In this document: positions 46,258-55,551 of the stretch, piece by piece
Layout: every line of letters begins with the position of its first letter
Position numbering within the stretch: the stretch's first letter is position 1
Translations under genes and position numbers: made by a program
The notes under the pieces: model-generated
Databases searched by the model: none
The model's input: only the letters and a program-made list of their open reading frames with translations
Told to the model about the DNA's origin: nothing
Assembly (NCBI GenBank): GCA_022009975.1
Contig: CP091733.1
Coordinates: 2,524,501-2,588,500, forward strand
Direction of reading: 5' to 3'
Length of the DNA: 64,000 nucleotides
DNA from: Phocaeicola vulgatus
GTDB taxonomy: Bacteria > Bacteroidota > Bacteroidia > Bacteroidales > Tannerellaceae

Positions 46258-47109
46258 ATGAAAACGCATTTATTAATGACTTGTGTGCTTCTCATCACAA
46301 GTTTCTTCTTCTCTGCCAACGCAACAGAAAGAATCGTAGGAAACGGGACAATTATTACCAAAGACTTTTCCGTCGAACAATATGACGGCATCGAAATAGG
46401 AGCTTTATCATACGGAACGAACGGATTCTCTTTTTCCCAGATTTTTAATAGTAAAAGGAACGAAAGCTCGACTCCTGTTTTCTATTACACACAAGGAAGG
46501 ACACACTCGTTGTCTATCACAACAGATAAGAATATCATGGGATATTTGAAGATTCGCGTTATAGATAATGTGTTAACAATCCGTACAGAAGATGGATATA
46601 ACATTTGCCCGACAAGTTTTACCATGAGAGGGAGCTCTGTCAATTTGGAAAAAATACAAATAACGGGCGGTGGTAATTTCTATCTGGATTCTTCACTAAA
46701 AGGGAATGAATTGGATGCATATATCACAGGTGGAGGAAGTTTGTTCATGGGGAATCCCGTCGTATTAAAGGAAGGCAACTTGAAAATTACGGGTGGCGGT
46801 GATTTGAAAGCAAAGTCATTGTCATGTGAAGAAATCAATATCAATGTCACAGGCGGCGGAGATGCTTATTTGCAAGGGAAAGCGGATGAAGGCGAAATCT
46901 CTATCACTGGCGGTGGAGATTTGCATGCTTATGGTTTCGAAATTAAAAAACTTGACGCTCATATAAGCGGTGGAGGAACAGCCGAAGTGTTTGTTTCTGA
47001 AAATCTGAACGCAAATGTCACAGGCGGAGGCGATTTGTATTACAAAGGAAACCCGAAAGCAAAGAAAACACACTCGACAGGCGGCGGAGATATTCATGCG
47101 GTGAAATAA
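46258..47109 (+). CDS. Secreted DUF2807 (GIN-domain) protein
   Basis: A 283-residue exported protein starting MKTHLLMTCVLLITSFFFSA. An in-frame ATG at 46150 is rejected because it would precede the signal peptide with 36 unusual residues. The body is a DUF2807 beta-helix with a striking recurrence of 'TGGG' turns ('ITGGGNFYLDSS', 'ITGGGDLKAKSL', 'VTGGGDAYLQGK', 'ITGGGDLHAYGF', 'VTGGGDLYYKGN'), one per coil. Proteins of this family sit at the Bacteroidetes envelope; a molecular role is not known. It is followed 41 bp later by a paralogue and preceded by direct repeats. Confidence 0.78.
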   Translation: MKTHLLMTCVLLITSFFFSANATERIVGNGTIITKDFSVEQYDGIEIGALSYGTNGFSFSQIFNSKRNESSTPVFYYTQGRTHSLSITTDKNIMGYLKIRVIDNVLTIRTEDGYNICPTSFTMRGSSVNLEKIQITGGGNFYLDSSLKGNELDAYITGGGSLFMGNPVVLKEGNLKITGGGDLKAKSLSCEEININVTGGGDAYLQGKADEGEISITGGGDLHAYGFEIKKLDAHISGGGTAEVFVSENLNANVTGGGDLYYKGNPKAKKTHSTGGGDIHAVK

Positions 47110-47150
47110 AATTGCTATATTTGTGGCTCATGTTTATTAAACCAAAAGAT

Positions 47151-47948
47151 ATGAAGACAAAAGTTTATTTCTTATTTACACTAATGTTCTGTTTCTTGCT
47201 GAATATTAATGCGGCAGACAATGTGAACGGTAACGGGACACTGAGCACAAAGACCATTAAGATTGATGATTTCAATGAAGTCCGCATCAATGGATTGATG
47301 GACTTCAACTACGAACAGTCAGATGAAGCAGGCAGTTTGGAAATCACTTTAGATGAAAACCTGCACCAATACATCAATATCGACATCCATGACAGAGTCC
47401 TGACTTTGGGTTTCGATAAAAAAGTAAAGGTCGGGAAAGTGACAAAATTCATCGTTAAGACAAACTCCAAATGGTTGAAGAAAACCAAAATTGCAGGAAA
47501 TGCAAACTTTATGGTAAATAGCAAATTGACCGGCGATGAACTGGAAATAAAAGCAAATGATAACTGTTTGGTGCAATTCAAAAAGAGTGTCGAAGTCGGA
47601 GTAATTGATTTAGATGTGTCAGGAAGCGCTAATATGGTAATAGAAGAGCTGAAAGCCGACAAACTGAATTGCAACATGGGCGGTTCCGGTTCTATCCGAC
47701 TGAAAAATGGTTCTGCCAAACAAGGCAACTTCACGACATTAAGCAGTGGCGACATCCATGCTTTTGGCATCGCTATCCCTGACGTGAAATGTAAGATGGC
47801 AGGTAGCGGATTGATGGAAATTCATCCGACTGCAAACCTCAACGCCAGCTTGGTAGGAAAAGGAAACATACGATACAAAGGTCTGCGACCGTGCAACAAC
47901 GCACCATCGGAAAAGGGAAAATCGAAGAGGTCAAATAAAATCCTATAA
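47151..47948 (+). CDS. Secreted DUF2807 (GIN-domain) protein, paralogue
   Basis: A 265-residue exported protein starting MKTKVYFLFTLMFCFLLNIN (signal peptide ending NAA). The DUF2807 body has 'GNGTLSTKTIKIDDFNEVRI' at its start and beta-helix coils with 'VSGSANMVIEELKADKLN' and 'MGGSGSIRLKNGSAKQGNF', but uses SGS or GSG turns rather than the GGG turns of its neighbour. The two were probably made by an old duplication and are co-transcribed. A strong terminator follows at 47960-48000. Confidence 0.78.
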   Translation: MKTKVYFLFTLMFCFLLNINAADNVNGNGTLSTKTIKIDDFNEVRINGLMDFNYEQSDEAGSLEITLDENLHQYINIDIHDRVLTLGFDKKVKVGKVTKFIVKTNSKWLKKTKIAGNANFMVNSKLTGDELEIKANDNCLVQFKKSVEVGVIDLDVSGSANMVIEELKADKLNCNMGGSGSIRLKNGSAKQGNFTTLSSGDIHAFGIAIPDVKCKMAGSGLMEIHPTANLNASLVGKGNIRYKGLRPCNNAPSEKGKSKRSNKIL

Positions 47949-47959
47949 ATTCATTAATA

Positions 47960-48000
47960 ATCCCCCGCTTGGAAAATCTCGAATCGCCCAAGCGGGGGAT
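47960..48000 (+). terminator. Rho-independent terminator of the DUF2807 pair
   Basis: ATCCCCCGCTTGG (47960-47972) pairs with CCAAGCGGGGGAT (47988-48000), followed by TTCTTTTTCT. Standard stem plus T-rich tail after the second DUF2807 gene. Confidence 0.75.
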
Positions 48001-48061
48001 TTCTTTTTCTATTCGCCACAATATGCCTGTTTCAACGTGTCATTGGGAGGTATTATAACAG

Positions 48062-48104
48062 CATTTAAATAGCGTTTTAACGCTGTTAAAACAGTGTTTA
48101 AATG
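48062..48104. repeat. Long imperfect inverted repeat (20-bp arms)
   Basis: CATTTAAATAGCGTTTTAAC (48062-48081) and GTTAAAACAGTGTTTAAATG (48085-48104) match at 17 of 20 paired positions with a 3-nt centre. It has no T-tail and lies 150 bp before the S9 peptidase gene, so it is more likely an operator than a terminator. Nothing else but the shared upstream element (48146-48181) and a -7 box lies in 48001-48256. Confidence 0.4.
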
Positions 48105-48145
48105 GCATTAGTATGCTTTCTGAGAAAAGGTAGCCTCTGATTGGA

Positions 48146-48181
48146 ATGAGTTTGGATGAAATCACCGGAATATCAAATAAT
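48146..48181 (+). repeat. Upstream element shared with the DUF2807 genes, copy 2
   Basis: Begins ATGAGTTTGGATGAAATCAC and aligns with 46140-46175; the alignment continues to the left over GTATGCTTTCTGAGAAAAGG (48111-48130), giving about 70 bp of similarity between two unrelated promoters. Suggests a common regulator of both units. Confidence 0.4.
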
Positions 48182-48218
48182 AATTAGCCGATGAATAGGA
48201 ATTTGCAGGAACAACACA

Positions 48219-48226
48219 TATCTTTG
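48219..48226 (+). promoter_or_regulatory. -7 promoter box of the S9 peptidase gene
   Basis: TATCTTTG lies 30 bp upstream of the ATG at 48257; a TTTG (48202-48205) lies upstream at a shorter spacing than usual. Supports the start at 48257 over the ATG at 48191. Confidence 0.5.
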
Positions 48227-48256
48227 CCAAATCGAATATTTAATACCATAAATTAC

Positions 48257-50499
48257 ATGAATAAACTATTATTAGGCGGAATAGCATTGCTCATCAGCGG
48301 TTATGCTGCCGCACAAGGAACAACAGAGGACTATAACCGAGCCTACTCATTACGGAAAGCATTTAATGCTAAACAGGTTTATTACAGCCAAGTTTATCCG
48401 ACATGGAATGAAAATGGAAAGTTCTTTGGTACGTGAGAAATACTCCGGATGGTCCTGTCTATGTCAAAGTAGATGCAAAAAAGCAACAACGAAGCGCGCT
48501 GTTTGATCAAAAGAAGTTGGCAACGGCTCTTGCCGGACAAACCGGGAAAGAGGTGAATGAAAAACAACTCCCCATCCAAAAGTGCAAAGTGACAAACGGC
48601 ATGGACACACTGTTCTTTGCTTTCAACGGGACAAATTGGTGTTATGATATTACCCGCAACCATCTTGTCGCAAAAGGAAAAATCGCAGCTCCAGGCAAAA
48701 TACGCCACTGGATGGAGGTTGACGATGAAAAAGGTGCAGACCCAATACCTTCTCCTGACGGCAAATACACTGCATTCATCAAAAATGACAATGTCTATGT
48801 CAAAGAAGTTGCCACAGGAAAAGAGAAACAGCTGAGCAATGATGGCACGTTAAGCAACTACTATTCCTCTTTTATCAGTTGGTCGCCAGACGGAAAGAAA
48901 GTTACATCTTGCCGCATCCGCCCTGTAGAGAAACGGTTCATTTATTATGTGGAATCCTCTCCGTCCACCCAGTTGCAGCCAATCTTGCACAAGCAAGAAT
49001 ATGCAAAGCCCGGTGACGAACTGATGTTCAAGGTCCCTTGCATCTTCGATGTAGAAAGTGGCAAGCAATCAATTCCTTCCACTGAATTATTTGCCAATCA
49101 ATATGAAATATCCTATCCTCAATGGAACAGCGACAGCAAAGCCATCACTTTCGAATACAACGAACGGGGACATAAAGTCTACCGAGTGCTTGAAGTGTCG
49201 GCTGAAACAGCTCAAGTCCGTACGTTGATTGAAGAGAAAGAGGAGAAATATGTAAACTATCCTCGCATTTATAGAAAATATCTGGAGGATAGCAAACATA
49301 TCCTTTGGACAAGCGAACGTGACAACTACAACCACCTTTACCTTTATGACCGCGCAACAGCTAAACCTGTCCGTCAAATCACAAAGGGAGAATGGTATGT
49401 TCGTGGTGTTCAATATGTAGACGAAGCTAACCAGTTAATCTATTTCTCGGCAAACGGAATGAACAAGAATGAAGACCCGTATCTTATCCATTACTACCGC
49501 ATCGGTTTTGACGGGAAGAATTTAACAGAACTTACACCGGAAGAAGGAATGCACAGAGCTTGGTATTCTCCGGACCACCAATATTTGGTAGATGTATATT
49601 CCAAAGTGGACCAAGCGCCAATCGCAGTGTTACGAAGCGCAAAAGACGGGAAAATATGTATGCAATTGGAAAAGGCTGACATTTCCAAACTGACTGAAAA
49701 TGGATGGAAAGCTCCAGAAGTATTTTCCGCTAAGGGAAGAGATGGCGAAACTAATATGTGGGGACTTATCTATCGTCCTACTAATTTCGATGCCTCAAAG
49801 GTTTATCCTGTCATTGAATATATCTATTCAGGACCAGGCGATCAGTACGTGCCTAAATCATTCACTCCGTACAATGCTTGGATGAATTCTTTGGCAGAAC
49901 TGGGATTCATCGTTGTCCAAGTAGACGGAATGACAACATCTTACCGTTCCAAGAAGTTCGAAGAAGTGTGCTATAAGAACTTGAAAGATGCAGGCCTTCC
50001 AGATCATATTGCATGGATTAAAGCAGCGGCTAAAAAATATCCTTACATGGACATTGACAGAGTGGGTATATTCGGGGTTTCTGCAGGCGGTCAAGAATCA
50101 ACAGCCGCAGTTTTAGCTTATCCTGAATTTTACAAGGCTGCTTTCTCTGCTTGTGGTTGCCACGACAACCGTATGGATAAAATATGGTGGAACGAATTGT
50201 GGATGGGATATCCGGTGGACGATTCTTACAAAGCTTGTTCCAACGTTGAAAACGCTCATCTGCTGCAACGCCCATTAATGCTATTGGTAGGAGAATTGGA
50301 CGACAACGTTGATCCGGCATCAACCATGCAAGTAGTCGATGCTTTAATCAAAGCAAATAAGGATTTTGAATTAGTTGTCCTCCCTGGAGAACACCATACA
50401 ATGGGCGAAGATTATGGAGAACACAAACGCTTTGATTTCTTTGTCCGCAACTTGTTGGGCATTAATCCTCCGGCTTGGAGTGAAATCAAAACAGAATAA
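48257..50499 (+). CDS. S9 family prolyl oligopeptidase / dipeptidyl peptidase IV-like, frameshift repaired
   Basis: A secreted serine peptidase of about 747 residues starting MNKLLLGGIALLISGYAAAQ. The N-terminal DPP-IV beta-propeller runs to about residue 480 (for example 'SWSPDGKKVTSCRIRPVEKR', 'YPRIYRKYLEDSKHILWTSE'). The alpha/beta-hydrolase domain has the nucleophile in GVSAGGQE (usually GxSYGG), Asp in 'GELDDNVDPAS' and His in 'GEHHTMG'. The break at 48425-48427 (TTTT read as TTT) joins 'GKFFW' to 'YVRNTPDG'. DPP-IV releases dipeptides ending in proline or alanine in the periplasm. Ala in place of the common Tyr after Ser is a small oddity. Confidence 0.85.
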
Positions 50500-50535
50500 G
50501 TAGGAAATCCATCCTTTTAGGGGAGAAATCATTTA

Positions 50536-50757
50536 TCAAGGAAGCGGGTCATATCCGCTTCCGCCCCAAGGATGGCAACGCAAGATACGCTTAACCGCCA
50601 AATAAAGACCTTTGAACGGACCATATTTCTTTAATGCTTGAACCGCATATTCCGAACAAGTGGGGACATAACGACACGAAGCGGGAGTCAACGGAGAGAT
50701 ACAATATTTATAGAAGTAAACAGGTATCAACAACAACCACGTCAGCAGTTTTTTCAT
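50536..50757 (-). CDS. yidD: Membrane protein insertion efficiency factor YidD
   Basis: A 73-residue YidD protein (MKKLLTWLLLIPVYFYKYCI) with the family core 'SPLTPASCRYVPTCSEYAVQ', including the conserved cysteine pair, and 'LRCHPWGGSGYDPLP' at the C-terminus. It assists YidC-dependent insertion of inner-membrane proteins. It overlaps rnpA by ATGA, the usual bacterial arrangement, and is the last gene of the pfkA-to-yidD operon. Confidence 0.92.
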   Translation of the reverse strand: MKKLLTWLLLIPVYFYKYCISPLTPASCRYVPTCSEYAVQALKKYGPFKGLYLAVKRILRCHPWGGSGYDPLP

Positions 50758-51146
50758 TCCATTTTTTCTTTCAAAACACGCAACGCTTTCGCCATTGCCT
50801 TTTCAATGTCTTTCTGAAGATAAATTTCTTTATCGATATAAATAAAAGCGACCTTCAAAGATTTACCTTTCTCCTGAACGCAATTGCACAAATCCTGCTT
50901 TTGGATACGATAGGCTTCCCGAACTTGCCTTTTAATCAAGTTGCGTTTGACAGCTCTTTTAAAACGCTTTTTAGAAACGCTCGTTAAAATAGAAACAGGT
51001 ACACTTCCCTCACTTTGCTCTGCCAAAAGGAAAATAACACGGAGAGGATAAGCTATGAAAGACTTTCCATCCGCAAACAAGGTATCAATATCTCGTTTCC
51101 TCGACAGGCGTTCTTCTTTAGAAAAAGTGTACCTGTTATCCATCAT
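50754..51146 (-). CDS. rnpA: Ribonuclease P protein component
   Basis: A 130-residue RnpA, the protein subunit of RNase P for tRNA 5' maturation. It has 'FSKEERLSRKRDIDTLFADG' at the N-terminus and the RNA-binding RNR-like motif 'SVSKKRFKRAVKRNLIKRQV' (about residues 63-82). Very basic, intact and of usual length. It begins 1 bp after hemD stops and overlaps yidD by 4 bp. Confidence 0.93.
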   Translation of the reverse strand: MMDNRYTFSKEERLSRKRDIDTLFADGKSFIAYPLRVIFLLAEQSEGSVPVSILTSVSKKRFKRAVKRNLIKRQVREAYRIQKQDLCNCVQEKGKSLKVAFIYIDKEIYLQKDIEKAMAKALRVLKEKME

Positions 51147-51147
51147 T

Positions 51148-51909
51148 TTATTCTTGTTCTCCTATTTCTTTTTTCAAATATTGTTCCAAAGCAGCTGTCA
51201 TGGACGGAGCTTCCGGAGTAGGAGCCTCAACATCCAAGCGCAAACCAGCCTCTTTCACTGCTTTTGCCGTTGCAGGTCCGAAACAGCCAATACGAATATC
51301 GTTCTGCTCGAAATTCGGGAAGTTTTTCAACAAAGAAGAAATTCCTGACGGACTGAAGAAAACCAACATGTCATAATCGAACTTCTCGTCCGCAGTGAAA
51401 TCGTTGCTCACTGTACGATACATAACTGCTTCCATGAAGTTGATTTTCTTTCCTTCTAATTGTATTTTTAAATCATCTTTATGTACGTCAGAAACAGGAA
51501 TCAAATATTTTTCTTTCGGGTGTTTAGCTATTACCGTAACCAAATCATCCAACTTACCATTAGCCCCAAAAAATATCTTTCTCTTCCTATAAACAATATA
51601 CTTCTGAAGATAAACTGCAATCGATTCCGTCATACAGAAATATTTCATGGTTTCCGGAATCGTTACTCTTAATTCTTCACATAAGCGGAAAAAGAAGTCA
51701 ATCCCAGCACGTGCTGTAAAAACAATTGCCGTATAATCTAATATAGAGATTCGTTGTTGTCTGAACTCTTTAGAGGACAGGGGTTCAACCTTTATAAACG
51801 GTCGGAAATCTATTTCAACACCATATTTTTCCGCTATGTCAAAATAAGGTGATTTTTCCGAAGCCGGTTTAGGTTGGGATACTAATAGTTTTTTGATATT
51901 CAATGCCAT
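51148..51909 (-). CDS. hemD: Uroporphyrinogen-III synthase
   Basis: A 253-residue HemD-type enzyme that closes hydroxymethylbilane into uroporphyrinogen III, precursor of siroheme, cobalamin and heme. Two similar halves are visible: 'LDYTAIVFTARAGIDFFFRL' and 'DMLVFFSPSGISSLLKNFPN', with 'RIGCFGPATAKAVKEAGLRL' near the end, characteristic of the HemD fold in Bacteroidetes. It overlaps the DUF4271 gene by 10 bp. The frame is intact. Confidence 0.85.
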   Translation of the reverse strand: MALNIKKLLVSQPKPASEKSPYFDIAEKYGVEIDFRPFIKVEPLSSKEFRQQRISILDYTAIVFTARAGIDFFFRLCEELRVTIPETMKYFCMTESIAVYLQKYIVYRKRKIFFGANGKLDDLVTVIAKHPKEKYLIPVSDVHKDDLKIQLEGKKINFMEAVMYRTVSNDFTADEKFDYDMLVFFSPSGISSLLKNFPNFEQNDIRIGCFGPATAKAVKEAGLRLDVEAPTPEAPSMTAALEQYLKKEIGEQE

Positions 51910-52616
51910 AAAGCACTTTTCTCGATAAAGTTATACAAATAAATTAATCCTTTGTACATAATCCACAAAGGTAAAATTTCATGGGTGCAAAGGTACAAAC
52001 TTAAATAGAAAAAATCGAATTTTTTTATGCTAAATAAACGTATTGACTTATAAATTATCGCAAAACGGCTTAATATATAGAGTATAATAAACAAAATAAC
52101 AAATGTATGACTTTGCCCTTTAGTGACCGCTTGGGCAATAACCGGGACGTACATTAGTATTCCCCACACTCCAATAATAGAGTTATAATTCAATCTCCAT
52201 TGTCTGTAATATTCGGGTGTCGCAAATATAAATATCAAAATCCTATAACAAAAACGTCGTATGAAATAATAAAAAAGGACAAAGAAGAAGGTAAGCAGAA
52301 TGGTGATTTCCAACTTACCTTCTCGTATCGTATGCATATTTCCATTCTCATATTCATACAGGACAAGAGCCAATGAGAATAACGAGATTGTTTGAAATGT
52401 CAGGACGGAATTCAGTATCTTGCTATAATAGATTGAAATTTCCGGATTCATCTTTGGACGGCTTGACGCACAAACCCGGAACATATTGATAAATGACTTC
52501 ACTTGTGTCCGTGCGCTTATGGCAAAAAGAAGCAACAAAACCAGCACAATGCTGAATACTGTATCACCAAAAAGTTGACCTTCCCACAGACGAATTCCTA
52601 CATAGCCTTCAAACAT
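51900..52616 (-). CDS. DUF4271 integral membrane protein
   Basis: A 238-residue polytopic protein starting MFEGYVGIRLWEGQLFGDTV. About six hydrophobic segments are visible, with the family region 'YRQWRLNYNSIIGVWGILMY' and a C-terminal 'SLYLCTHEILPLWIMYKGLI'. DUF4271 genes lie next to hemD in many Bacteroidales; no function is known. It starts 10 bp after pfkA ends and overlaps hemD, so it is part of the same operon. Confidence 0.85.
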   Translation of the reverse strand: MFEGYVGIRLWEGQLFGDTVFSIVLVLLLLFAISARTQVKSFINMFRVCASSRPKMNPEISIYYSKILNSVLTFQTISLFSLALVLYEYENGNMHTIREGKLEITILLTFFFVLFYYFIRRFCYRILIFIFATPEYYRQWRLNYNSIIGVWGILMYVPVIAQAVTKGQSHTFVILFIILYILSRFAIIYKSIRLFSIKKFDFFYLSLYLCTHEILPLWIMYKGLIYLYNFIEKSALWH

Positions 52617-52626
52617 CTTCCCCTCT

Positions 52627-53646
52627 TTACCAATTAAATTCCAAACGAAACACCCATTCTTTCCCTTGTACAAGTAAATCGTTATCTGGCGTTACCAGCT
52701 TCAATTTTCCTGATACTTCTTTTAAAGGGATAGAGCTTATCCTTCCTTTTTGCATGCAAACCATACGGCCGAATTGTTTGTTGGCTATCAATTCTGTCGC
52801 ATAACCTCCAAAACGGGTGGCCAAATTGCGGTCGTAAGGTGAAGGAGTGCCTCCTCGTTGTATATAACCCAATACCGTTTTACGTGTTTCGATACCGGTC
52901 TTTTCCTCTATCTTTTCAGTCAAATAATCAATTACCCGCGTCTTGTCCGGGAATTTCAAGCCTTCTGCAATCACAACAATAGAATGAGGTTTGCCTTTAT
53001 GGGCTCGTCCCAATATTGCATCATATACTTTCTGCTCATCAAATCCTAACTCAGGCAATAGAATAACATCCGCTCCCCCTGCCATTCCGGCATGCAAAGC
53101 TATCCATCCTGCCCGATGTCCCATCACCTCTACCAACATAACTCTTTTATGCGAACAGGCTGTTGAATGCAAACGGTCAATAGCATCTGTTGCGATGTTC
53201 ACTGCCGTGTCAAATCCAAATGTCTCATCCGTCCCCCAAATGTCATTATCAATAGTTTTAGGCAAACCAATGACATTCATGCCATGCTCTGCTAAAAGGT
53301 TAGTTGTCTTTTGCGTGCCGTTTCCTCCGATACATACCAAACAATCCAATCCTATTTCCTGATACGCTTCCGTTATCAAATTTGACTTTTCATGGTCTAC
53401 GGAAGTCAACATCTCCCGGAATCCCTTTTCCCGGGCAGTCCCCAATATGGTCCCTCCCAAATTAAGGATACCAGACAAGCTGTTTTCTTCCAATGGTTCG
53501 ACATCTCGATTTAAAAGTCCCGAAAAGCCTCCATGAATGCCGACAACCTCCATTCCGTACTGAGTGATAGCCGTTTTGCCGACGCCACGGATGGTTGCGT
53601 TAATTCCAGGGCAGTCTCCGCCCGATGAAAGGATACCTATCTTCAT
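52627..53646 (-). CDS. pfkA: 6-phosphofructokinase
   Basis: A 339-residue phosphofructokinase that phosphorylates fructose 6-phosphate in glycolysis. Motifs in order: 'GGDCPGINATIRGV', 'CIGGNGTQKT' (equivalent to GGDGT of the ATP/PPi pocket, with Asn for Asp), 'GLPKTIDNDI' (catalytic loop, TIDND), 'MGHRAGWIALHAGMAGGADV' and 'IQRGGTPSPYDR'. The Asn substitution is seen in some Bacteroidetes paralogues; whether the donor is ATP or PPi is not settled here. It heads the operon with DUF4271, hemD, rnpA and yidD, with a -7 box at 53669-53676. Confidence 0.9.
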   Translation of the reverse strand: MKIGILSSGGDCPGINATIRGVGKTAITQYGMEVVGIHGGFSGLLNRDVEPLEENSLSGILNLGGTILGTAREKGFREMLTSVDHEKSNLITEAYQEIGLDCLVCIGGNGTQKTTNLLAEHGMNVIGLPKTIDNDIWGTDETFGFDTAVNIATDAIDRLHSTACSHKRVMLVEVMGHRAGWIALHAGMAGGADVILLPELGFDEQKVYDAILGRAHKGKPHSIVVIAEGLKFPDKTRVIDYLTEKIEEKTGIETRKTVLGYIQRGGTPSPYDRNLATRFGGYATELIANKQFGRMVCMQKGRISSIPLKEVSGKLKLVTPDNDLLVQGKEWVFRLEFNW

Positions 53647-53668
53647 AATTTTGTCATTTTGTTTCTTA

Positions 53669-53676
53669 CAAAGGTA
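53669..53676 (-). promoter_or_regulatory. -7 box of the pfkA operon
   Basis: TACCTTTG on the minus strand lies 22 bp upstream of the pfkA ATG and matches the Bacteroidetes consensus. It is divergent from the GH3 promoter 30 bp away. Confidence 0.6.
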
Positions 53677-53707
53677 GAAATAAAAGTAGAAATATAAAGA
53701 GAATAAT

Positions 53708-53715
53708 TAACTTTG
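53708..53715 (+). promoter_or_regulatory. -7 box of the GH3 gene
   Basis: TAACTTTG lies 25 bp before the start of the GH3 family gene and fits TAnnTTTG. Confidence 0.55.
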
Positions 53716-53740
53716 CTCCGTAAGAATTTAATTAATCAAA

Positions 53741-55264
53741 ATGGATTTACGGACTACTATTGCATATAACATCCTTAAGGACAGGTTAAAAACTATTGAA
53801 CGTTATACTCTACATGCCGATGAGATTCAACAACGGCAGCTTTTGGAGTTATTGCGCAAAGCGTCCTATACAGAGTGGGGCAACAAACACGGCTATAAAT
53901 ACATCCGACATTACGAAGAATACAAGAACCTTTTCCCTGTCAGGAATTATGATGAAATAAAAGACGATGTCATGCGAATGATAAAGGGAGAAAAAGATGT
54001 TTTATGGCGTGGCACCTGCCGATGGTTTGCAAAAAGCAGTGGTACGACTTCCGACAAAAGCAAGTTTCTTCCCGTCACACAGGATATTTTACATCATTGC
54101 CATTACCAAGGAGGGAAAGACACCGTCGCACTTTACTTGGAGAATCATCCGCAGAGCCGTTTCTTTTCAGGCAAAGGGCTGATATTGGGAGGAAGCCATT
54201 CTCCATCTGCTTTAAATGCCCATGCCCATTGCGGAGACCTGTCTGCCGTTTTATTGCAAAACTTAAATCCTCTCGTCAACCTCATCCGCGTGCCGGATAA
54301 ACAAATTATCCTAATGGATGAATGGGAAAACAAAATCAAAGCCATTGTCCAAAGCACTTGCCACGAGAACGTCAACAGTCTCTCAGGCGTACCCTCTTGG
54401 ATGTTGGTTTTAATAAAAGCGATTTTAGCTTATACCGGGAAGGAATACTTGACAGATGTGTGGCCCAACTTGGAAGTTTTCTTCCATGGCGGAATCAGTT
54501 TCACTCCTTACCGGGACGAGTATAAAGCATTGATCCCTTCAGAGAAAATGCATTACATGGAAACTTATAATGCTTCAGAAGGTTTCTTCGGCATCCAGAA
54601 CGACCCGCAAGATCATTCCCTCCTGCTCATGTTGGATTATGACATCTTTTATGAATTCATCCCTCTCAATGAGCTGGATTCAGACAACCCGACGGTATTG
54701 CCAATATGGGAAGTCGAAAAGGGGAAGAACTATGCAATGGTTATCACGACGGCAGGAGGATTATGGCGTTACCTAATTGGTGACACACTCCTGTTCACCT
54801 CTCTTCGCCCGTATAAATTTATCATTTCAGGTAGAACCAAGCACTTTATCAATGCCTTTGGAGAAGAGCTGATGGTCAACAATGCAGATATGGCTCTCCA
54901 CATGGCTTGTAAAGCTACTGGTGCCAAAATAAAAGAATACACAGCCGCACCTCTATTCCTTTTGGATAAAGCAAAAGGCAGGCATCAATGGATGATCGAA
55001 TTTGATAAAGAACCCGATTCAATCGCAGGCTTTGCCCGTCTTTTGGATGAATCTCTTAAACAGGTCAATTCCGACTACGAAGCCAAACGATACAAAGAGA
55101 TTTCCTTGCAACCCTTGGAAGTTATTGTTGCAAGGAAAGGTTGTTTCTATGACTGGCTAAAAAACAAGGGGAAATTGGGAGGACAACACAAAATCCCAAG
55201 GCTTTCGAACGACCGGGCGATTTTAGAAGAACTTATCAAATTAAACAATATTGAATTTAAATAA
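53741..55264 (+). CDS. GH3 family acyl-adenylating enzyme
   Basis: A 507-residue protein of the GH3 (auxin-responsive promoter) family, an ANL-type adenylate-forming fold. Landmarks are 'WFAKSSGTTSDKSKFLPVTQ' (phosphate-binding loop), 'EVFFHGGISFTPYRDEYKAL', 'ETYNASEGFFGIQNDP' and 'GGLWRYLIGDTLLFTSLRPY'. Plant GH3 proteins join amino acids to plant hormones; bacterial relatives are not characterised and may make an amide or adenylate intermediate. It is a standard Bacteroidetes chromosomal gene, followed 8 bp later by the TPR gene. The frame is intact. Confidence 0.85.
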   Translation: MDLRTTIAYNILKDRLKTIERYTLHADEIQQRQLLELLRKASYTEWGNKHGYKYIRHYEEYKNLFPVRNYDEIKDDVMRMIKGEKDVLWRGTCRWFAKSSGTTSDKSKFLPVTQDILHHCHYQGGKDTVALYLENHPQSRFFSGKGLILGGSHSPSALNAHAHCGDLSAVLLQNLNPLVNLIRVPDKQIILMDEWENKIKAIVQSTCHENVNSLSGVPSWMLVLIKAILAYTGKEYLTDVWPNLEVFFHGGISFTPYRDEYKALIPSEKMHYMETYNASEGFFGIQNDPQDHSLLLMLDYDIFYEFIPLNELDSDNPTVLPIWEVEKGKNYAMVITTAGGLWRYLIGDTLLFTSLRPYKFIISGRTKHFINAFGEELMVNNADMALHMACKATGAKIKEYTAAPLFLLDKAKGRHQWMIEFDKEPDSIAGFARLLDESLKQVNSDYEAKRYKEISLQPLEVIVARKGCFYDWLKNKGKLGGQHKIPRLSNDRAILEELIKLNNIEFK

Positions 55265-55272
55265 TGTAGCAA

Positions 55273-55551
55273 ATGGAGAATAACAATATAGAAGCAATCC
55301 GCCAAATGATATATGATGGCGAAACAGACAGAGCCATCTCGCTGTTAGACGATTACCTGAAAGAGAATCCACAAAGTGATGAAGGATATTACTTGCTGGG
55401 AAATGCTTGGCGGAAAAAGGGGAACAACAGGCTTGCTTTGAACAACTACTTGGAAGCAATCCATTTGAATCCCAACAGCCCGGCACAAAAAGCCCATGAC
55501 ATGCTGATGGATATCTTGGATTTCTATTACAAAGATATGTACAACCAATAA
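55273..55551 (+). CDS. Small tetratricopeptide-repeat protein
   Basis: A 92-residue soluble protein with two TPR units: 'IYDGETDRAISLLDDYLKEN' and 'GYYLLGNAWRKKGNNRLALN' followed by 'NYLEAIHLNPNSP'. TPRs mediate protein contacts; the partner is not known. It follows the GH3 gene closely and is probably co-transcribed with it. Confidence 0.78.
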   Translation: MENNNIEAIRQMIYDGETDRAISLLDDYLKENPQSDEGYYLLGNAWRKKGNNRLALNNYLEAIHLNPNSPAQKAHDMLMDILDFYYKDMYNQ

